DNA from: Hyphomicrobiales bacterium
Lineage (GTDB): Bacteria; Pseudomonadota; Alphaproteobacteria; Rhizobiales; Devosiaceae
Direction: 5' to 3'
DNA: 8,677 bases
NCBI GenBank assembly: GCA_027082895.1
Contig: JALWTJ010000076.1
Location: 1-8,677, forward strand
Below are positions 4,754 to 8,677 of this stretch, in pieces. The notes under the pieces were generated by a model that did no database searches, had not been told where the DNA came from, and worked only from the letters and a program-made list of their open reading frames with translations. How positions within the stretch are numbered: position 1 is the first letter of the stretch; each line of letters starts with the position of its first letter. Position numbers and translations under genes: made by a program.

Positions 4754-5788
4754 TTACTTCACGAAACCGACCACATCCTTGACCTGATCCATGGTGGTGC
4801 GGGCAATGGCCCGGGCCCGTTCCGCCCCATCATGCAGGATGGCGTCCAGGGTCGCCTTGTCCGCAAGATAACGGCGCATTTCGTCCGCGATGGGGCCAAG
4901 CTGTTCTACCGCCAATTCCGCCAGAGCGGGCTTGAAGGCGCCAAACCCCTGCCCACCGAACTGGTTCAGCACCGCCTGGGGGGTCGTGTCGGCCAATGCG
5001 GCGTAAATACCCACCAGGTTGGCCGCCTCGGGGCGGCCCTCCAGACCCTTTTCCTCCGAGGGCAGGGGTTCGGGGTCCGACTTGGCCTTCTTGAACTTGC
5101 GTGCAATGGCATCGGCATCATCCATCATGTAGATGGTGGCCATGCTGGAAGCATCGGACTTGGACATCTTCTTGGTCCCGTCACGCAGGGAAAGAACCTT
5201 GGTGGCCGGTCCCGTTATCACCGGTTCAGGCAAGGGGAACACTTCCGGATCATATCCGCGCGCGGCAATGGAGCGGGCAAAATCATTGTTGAATTTCTGG
5301 GCAATGTCCCGGGTCAGTTCCAGGTGCTGCTTCTGGTCTTCACCCACCGGCACATGGGTCGCCTTGTAGAGCAGGATGTCGGCCGCCATCAGCGAAGGAT
5401 AGGCAAACAGGCCCAGGGAAACATTCTGGGAATTCTTTCCCGCCTTGTCCTTGAACTGGGTCATGCGCTGCATCCAGCCCATGCGGGCCACGCAGTTGAA
5501 GATCCATGCCAGTTCCACATGCTGAACCACCTGGGACTGCACGAAAATCACATGTTCACGCGGATCAACACCGGCGGCCAGATAGGCAGCGGCCACTTCA
5601 TAGGTTGCCTCGTGCAGGTCTTCGGGTTCCTGCCAGACGGTGATGGCATGCATGTCAACGACGCAGTAAATGCACTCGTGGGTTTTCTGCAAGGGTACGA
5701 AACGCTTGATAGCACCCAGATAATTGCCAAGGGTGAGATCACCCGAGGGCTTGATGCCCGAAAAGACGCGGGGGGTAAACTGGCTCAT
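4754..5788 (-). CDS. trpS: Tryptophanyl-tRNA synthetase TrpS
   Basis: Class I aminoacyl-tRNA synthetase that activates tryptophan with ATP and charges tRNA-Trp; cytoplasmic dimer. 344 residues from the chosen start, close to the bacterial norm. Seen: RVFSGIKPSGDLTLGNYLGA (7-26), holding the HIGH-equivalent TLGN as in E. coli. CVVDMHAITV (42-51), then ILLYKATHVPVGEDQKQHLE (138-157), and the KMSKS loop intact as KKMSKSDASS (206-215). The C-terminal helical domain with QVKDVVGFVK is present, so the gene is complete. Start: ATG at 5788 gives the family N-terminus MSxFTPRVFSG; an in-frame ATG at 5815 would add nine residues. Neither has a clear Shine-Dalgarno, so the exact start is unsettled. It follows murJ after a 155-base gap that holds a weak promoter candidate. 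No tryptophan-responsive leader peptide was seen. Confidence 0.96.
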   Translation of the reverse strand: MSQFTPRVFSGIKPSGDLTLGNYLGAIKRFVPLQKTHECIYCVVDMHAITVWQEPEDLHEATYEVAAAYLAAGVDPREHVIFVQSQVVQHVELAWIFNCVARMGWMQRMTQFKDKAGKNSQNVSLGLFAYPSLMAADILLYKATHVPVGEDQKQHLELTRDIAQKFNNDFARSIAARGYDPEVFPLPEPVITGPATKVLSLRDGTKKMSKSDASSMATIYMMDDADAIARKFKKAKSDPEPLPSEEKGLEGRPEAANLVGIYAALADTTPQAVLNQFGGQGFGAFKPALAELAVEQLGPIADEMRRYLADKATLDAILHDGAERARAIARTTMDQVKDVVGFVK

Positions 5789-5841
5789 GTCACTGGAATC
5801 CGGAGGTTTGCACATGGTTGGGCGAAAGTGAAATCGATGGG

Positions 5842-5871
5842 GTTATTGCCCAAGGGGGCGGCACAATGCAA
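5842..5871 (-). promoter_or_regulatory. weak promoter candidate before trpS
   Basis: On the minus strand TTGCAT (5871-5866), 18 bases and AATAAC (5847-5842) resemble a sigma-70 pair, each with about four matches. Transcription would start near 5835, upstream of both possible trpS starts. The rest of the murJ-trpS gap contains one short hairpin, TCAGG-6 nt-CCTGA (5896-5911), followed after six bases only by four T's, too weak to call a terminator. trpS may simply be read through from murJ. Confidence 0.25.
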
Positions 5872-5943
5872 GCAGGATGGGAAGCAAAACGCAGTTCAGG
5901 TTACAGCCTGACCGGCATACCAACCGTTCGGTAAAGCTGGCGC

Positions 5944-7527
5944 TCAATCCGTTTCCGACGGAATATCAGCAGCGGACCTTGAAAACAGGCCCACGAATTC
6001 GCGCGGCACGAACAGTCCGAAGAAAAACAGCTGGATGAAGTAAACAGCCAGGCCACCAACAATCAGCAGGCCGAAGGCCCCCCATTGCAACGCCAGCCCG
6101 GACTGGCCCTGCAGCATCGGCGCAAGAAAACCCTCTCCGGCCCACAGGGCAAAGCCCATCAGGATGCTGGCCAGCACGATGAACAGGTGATCGCGTGCCA
6201 TGGAAAGGGTAAGGGAAAACTGCCGGTTGTTGACCAGAATGGCCAGCAGCATCGCTGCGTTGTACCAGGCGGAAACCGTAGTGGCCACGGCAATGCCCAC
6301 ATGGACGAGCCGGGGGAACAGCAACAGGGACAGGGTAATGTTGATGGCCACGGAAATGGCGGCCAGAAAGGTCGGTGCCACGGTGTTCTGACGGGCGAAG
6401 AAGCCGGGCTGAAATACCTTGATGAGCAAAAAGGCCGGCAGACCGACGGCAAAGGCGGACAGGGCGGCGGCGGTTGCGGAGGTGGCGGTTTCGTCAAAGG
6501 CGCCCCGCTGAAACAGGACCTGAATGATGGGGTGGGCCAGCACGAACAGGGCCACGGCGGCGGGCACACCCAGCAGCATGGCCATGAGCAGGGATTTTTC
6601 CTGGGACAGCTGGGCATGAGCAAGCCGGGCAGCCTTGAGATGGCGGGTCAGTTCGGGCAGCAGGACGACACCGATGGCAACGCCGATAATGCCCAGGGGC
6701 AGCTGGTACATGCGATCCGCATAGTTGAGATAGGACACGGCGCCGGGCGCCCCCGAGGCGATGATGGTGCCGATAAAGATGTTGATCTGGGTAATGCCCC
6801 CGGCCAGCACCACGGGCAGAGCCAGACGGGCAAAGCGGGCGATATCACCATCCCAGACGGGAGGGCGCAGACGGGGCAGGAAATTGCAGCGCCGCAGAGC
6901 CCAAACGACAATGGCCACCTGGGCAATGCCGCCAATCAGCACCCCAGCAGAAAGGATGAGGGCACCGGTCTGGCGTTCAGCGGAAAGCAGAACCAGACCC
7001 GCAAGCAGGAGAATCAGCACCACGTTGAGCATGACGGGGGCAAAGGCAGCAGCCAGAAACCTGCGCAGCCCGTTCAACATGCCGCCAAAGGCCGCCATCA
7101 GGGACATCAGGGCCAGATAGGGAAAGCAGATACGCGCCAGAAGAACGGTAAACGCAAATTTCTGCGGATCGGAACGGAAACCGGGCACAAAGATTTCCAT
7201 GATGAAGGGCATGAACAATTCGGTGGCCACCAGAACCAGGACCAGAAAGACCATCAGCCAGGAAATGATGCGGGCGGCCAGATCGCGGGCGGCGGTGGCG
7301 CCCTTCTCCTCCAGGGTTGCGGCAAACATGGGAATGAAGGCGGTGTTGAAGGCACCTTCGGCAAACAGGCGGCGAAACAGGTTCGGAAACCGGAAGGCGG
7401 CAAAAAAGGCGTCGGCGGCCATGGATGTACCCAGAAGGGATGCGATCAGAATATCGCGGACGAACCCCAAAACGCGCGACAGGAAGGTCATGGCGCCGAC
7501 GGAAAGGAAATGGCGATAGATGCTCAT
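5944..7527 (-). CDS. murJ: Lipid II flippase MurJ (MviN)
   Basis: Inner-membrane MOP-superfamily transporter that flips lipid II to the periplasmic side for peptidoglycan synthesis. 527 residues and many hydrophobic segments, consistent with the 14-helix MurJ fold. The N-terminus reads SRVLGFVRDILIASLLG (17-33), then DAFFAAFRFPNLFRR (39-53) and EGAFNTAFIPMF (57-68). Residues R18, R24, D39 and R52, essential in E. coli MurJ, are at the same numbers here. R272 in NYADRMYQLPLGIIGVAIG (268-286) matches E. coli R270. The central cavity charges are therefore intact and the protein should be functional. The start ATG overlaps the glnD stop by four bases (ATGA), which fixes the start and indicates coupling. 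The glnD-murJ pairing is recurrent in proteobacteria, though no functional link is proved. Confidence 0.97.
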   Translation of the reverse strand: MSIYRHFLSVGAMTFLSRVLGFVRDILIASLLGTSMAADAFFAAFRFPNLFRRLFAEGAFNTAFIPMFAATLEEKGATAARDLAARIISWLMVFLVLVLVATELFMPFIMEIFVPGFRSDPQKFAFTVLLARICFPYLALMSLMAAFGGMLNGLRRFLAAAFAPVMLNVVLILLLAGLVLLSAERQTGALILSAGVLIGGIAQVAIVVWALRRCNFLPRLRPPVWDGDIARFARLALPVVLAGGITQINIFIGTIIASGAPGAVSYLNYADRMYQLPLGIIGVAIGVVLLPELTRHLKAARLAHAQLSQEKSLLMAMLLGVPAAVALFVLAHPIIQVLFQRGAFDETATSATAAALSAFAVGLPAFLLIKVFQPGFFARQNTVAPTFLAAISVAINITLSLLLFPRLVHVGIAVATTVSAWYNAAMLLAILVNNRQFSLTLSMARDHLFIVLASILMGFALWAGEGFLAPMLQGQSGLALQWGAFGLLIVGGLAVYFIQLFFFGLFVPREFVGLFSRSAADIPSETD

Positions 7528-8677
7528 GAACGCCGCTCCGGACCGGAATTCTTTTTCGGCGGTTCGAGCACCTTGAGCAAACGGTCCCGGACGGCCCCGA
7601 TGCGGGCCGGGCTGGTGATCTTGGCACCGGTCAGATCGGTGACATAGAACACATCCACCGCCTTTTCCCCATAGGTGCCGATATGGGCCGAGCCGATGGT
7701 CAGGTTCAGGTCGGCCAGCTCGCGGGTCAGGTCGTAAAGAAGACCGGCCCGGTCCAGCCCGGAAATCTCGATCACCGTGAATTTGCGGGACAGGCCATTG
7801 GAAAGCTGCACGTCCGGGGGCAGCTTGAAGGGTTTCAGGCGGCGGTTGGTGCGGGAATCCCGCCCCAGATCGGCCGGGATTCGCAGGGTTCCGGCGATCA
7901 GCTTGCGCACGTTTTCGATGATGCGATGGGCGCGGATGCTTTCGTCTTCATCAACCTGAAAGGTGCGACGCAGGCGCAGCGTATCCAGGGCATAACCGTC
8001 GCGCATGGATGCAATATGGGCCCCGACAATGGATGCGTTGCACAGGGTGCAGGCGGCAGCAATCCAGGAAAGGAGCCGAGGGTGATCGATGGTGTAGAAA
8101 GACACCTCGGTCACACTTTCAAATTCCTTCACATGGCAATGGCCGGCAAAGGCGGAATGGGAAAAGTCAGTCTGGCGGATCAGTTCGGCATGCTCCAGTT
8201 GCAGATCCAGATCCGTGTGAATCCAGTAAGAAGTATAGTGACGGGCCAGATAGGTGCGTATTTCCCGGTCCGACCAGTCGGAGCCGAGGGCCGCCACGAA
8301 TTCCTTTTTGATGGCCTCGACCCTTTCGCCCTGATCAACCTGGGAATGGCCGCCGGACAGCAAAGGTTCAGTGGCATAATAGAGGGCACGCAACAGGGAT
8401 CCCTTCCAGCCCGTCCAGACCCCCGGACCGACCGCCCGGATGTCGCAGGCGGTCAGGATCATGAGCAGGGCCAGTCGATTGGGACTTTGCACCAGCTGGG
8501 CAAAGGCTCGGGCAGTTTCCGGGTCCTGGATATCCCGGGACTGGGAAATCTCGCTCATGATCAGGTGATAACGGATCAGCCAGGCCACGGTTTCGGTTTC
8601 CGAAGCGGACAGACCGAAACGGGGACAGAGGCGCCGGGCCACCTTCTCCCCGGCAATGGAATGATCCTCGGGGCGGC
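7524..8677 (-). CDS. glnD: Bifunctional PII uridylyltransferase/uridylyl-removing enzyme GlnD, C-terminal part
   Basis: Nitrogen sensor that uridylylates PII (GlnB/GlnK) when glutamine is low and removes UMP when it is high. The last 383 residues are present; the N-terminal nucleotidyltransferase and the start of the HD domain lie beyond the right edge. Numbering from the first whole codon (8675): the end of the HD domain shows RPEDHSIAGEKVARRL (1-16), IRYHLIMSEISQSRDI (34-49) and ACDIRAVGPGVWTGWK (76-91). Two ACT domains follow: ACT1 (about 188-240, TEVSFYTIDHPRLL) and ACT2 (about 299-352, FTVIEISGLDRAGLLYDLTREL), which bind glutamine in the family. Where many homologues have HH, the HD region reads YH (36-37). 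The C-terminal tail is short and polar and its stop overlaps the murJ start. The frame is open to the window end, so the GTG at 8642 is not a start. Secure. Confidence 0.95.
   Translation of the reverse strand, partial: RPEDHSIAGEKVARRLCPRFGLSASETETVAWLIRYHLIMSEISQSRDIQDPETARAFAQLVQSPNRLALLMILTACDIRAVGPGVWTGWKGSLLRALYYATEPLLSGGHSQVDQGERVEAIKKEFVAALGSDWSDREIRTYLARHYTSYWIHTDLDLQLEHAELIRQTDFSHSAFAGHCHVKEFESVTEVSFYTIDHPRLLSWIAAACTLCNASIVGAHIASMRDGYALDTLRLRRTFQVDEDESIRAHRIIENVRKLIAGTLRIPADLGRDSRTNRRLKPFKLPPDVQLSNGLSRKFTVIEISGLDRAGLLYDLTRELADLNLTIGSAHIGTYGEKAVDVFYVTDLTGAKITSPARIGAVRDRLLKVLEPPKKNSGPERRS

Noticed and set aside
4727..5911. 394-codon plus-strand ORF opposite trpS
   Set aside because: Antisense shadow of a complete TrpS with intact KMSKS, and no recognisable domain.
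5896..5911. Hairpin after murJ as an intrinsic terminator
   Set aside because: The stem has five pairs and the only nearby T's are four bases placed six nucleotides away, so it is too weak to support.
6085..7647. 520-codon plus-strand ORF opposite murJ
   Set aside because: The product is dominated by Gly, Gln and His, the mirror of hydrophobic membrane codons on the other strand. murJ has all its key residues.
7524..8642. glnD as a complete short gene starting at the GTG at 8642
   Set aside because: The frame stays open to the window edge and encodes GlnD HD-domain sequence (RPEDHSIAGEK) before that codon. The gene is truncated by the window, not short.
1..8677. CRISPR arrays, tRNA or rRNA genes, insertion sequences, toxin-antitoxin or defence genes
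   Set aside because: No spaced direct repeats, cloverleaf sequence, transposase motif or terminal repeats were seen. Nearly all bases belong to housekeeping genes.

Overview
The window is a compact, GC-rich block of bacterial chromosome. Every convincing gene lies on the minus strand, so transcription runs from position 8677 down to 1. The predicted proteins resemble alphaproteobacterial families: a Fur protein with the HHDHLID metal loop and no CxxC pairs, a mitochondrial-NFU1-like Nfu, and an alphaproteobacterial-type GlnD. The order glnD-murJ-trpS-usp-nfu-tsaB-rimI-fur-acyltransferase-miaB suggests Rhodospirillales or a close relative. That placement is inferred from recalled gene order and protein style, not from a search.

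In transcription order: the C-terminal part of glnD (nitrogen-sensor uridylyltransferase, cut by the right edge) overlaps murJ (lipid II flippase) by 4 nt. After 155 nt comes trpS (tryptophanyl-tRNA synthetase), and after a further 144 nt a single-domain universal stress protein. A hairpin followed by a T run sits directly on the usp stop codon and probably ends this first unit. A candidate promoter containing an inverted repeat then precedes nfu (Fe-S carrier). Next come tsaB (t6A tRNA modification), rimI (N-terminal acetyltransferase), fur (metal-responsive repressor), a PlsC-type acyltransferase and the N-terminal 215 codons of miaB (ms2i6A tRNA methylthiotransferase, cut by the left edge). 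From fur to miaB the genes touch or nearly touch, through stop/start overlaps of the form TGATG.

The second unit has a possible iron and tRNA-modification theme. Nfu can supply Fe-S clusters, MiaB is a two-cluster radical-SAM tRNA enzyme, TsaB makes another modification near the anticodon, and a Fur-family regulator sits among them. The first unit joins nitrogen sensing, cell-wall export, translation and stress.

No rRNA, tRNA, CRISPR array, insertion sequence, phage gene or other sign of transfer was seen. No gene-free stretch exceeds about 155 bases. This is an ordinary housekeeping region and no new biological system is claimed. The points worth a second look are regulatory: the stop-codon terminator, the nfu promoter palindrome, hairpins in several spacers, and a tiny possible leader ORF before miaB. 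Three start codons are reassigned from ribosome-binding sites and family N-termini.
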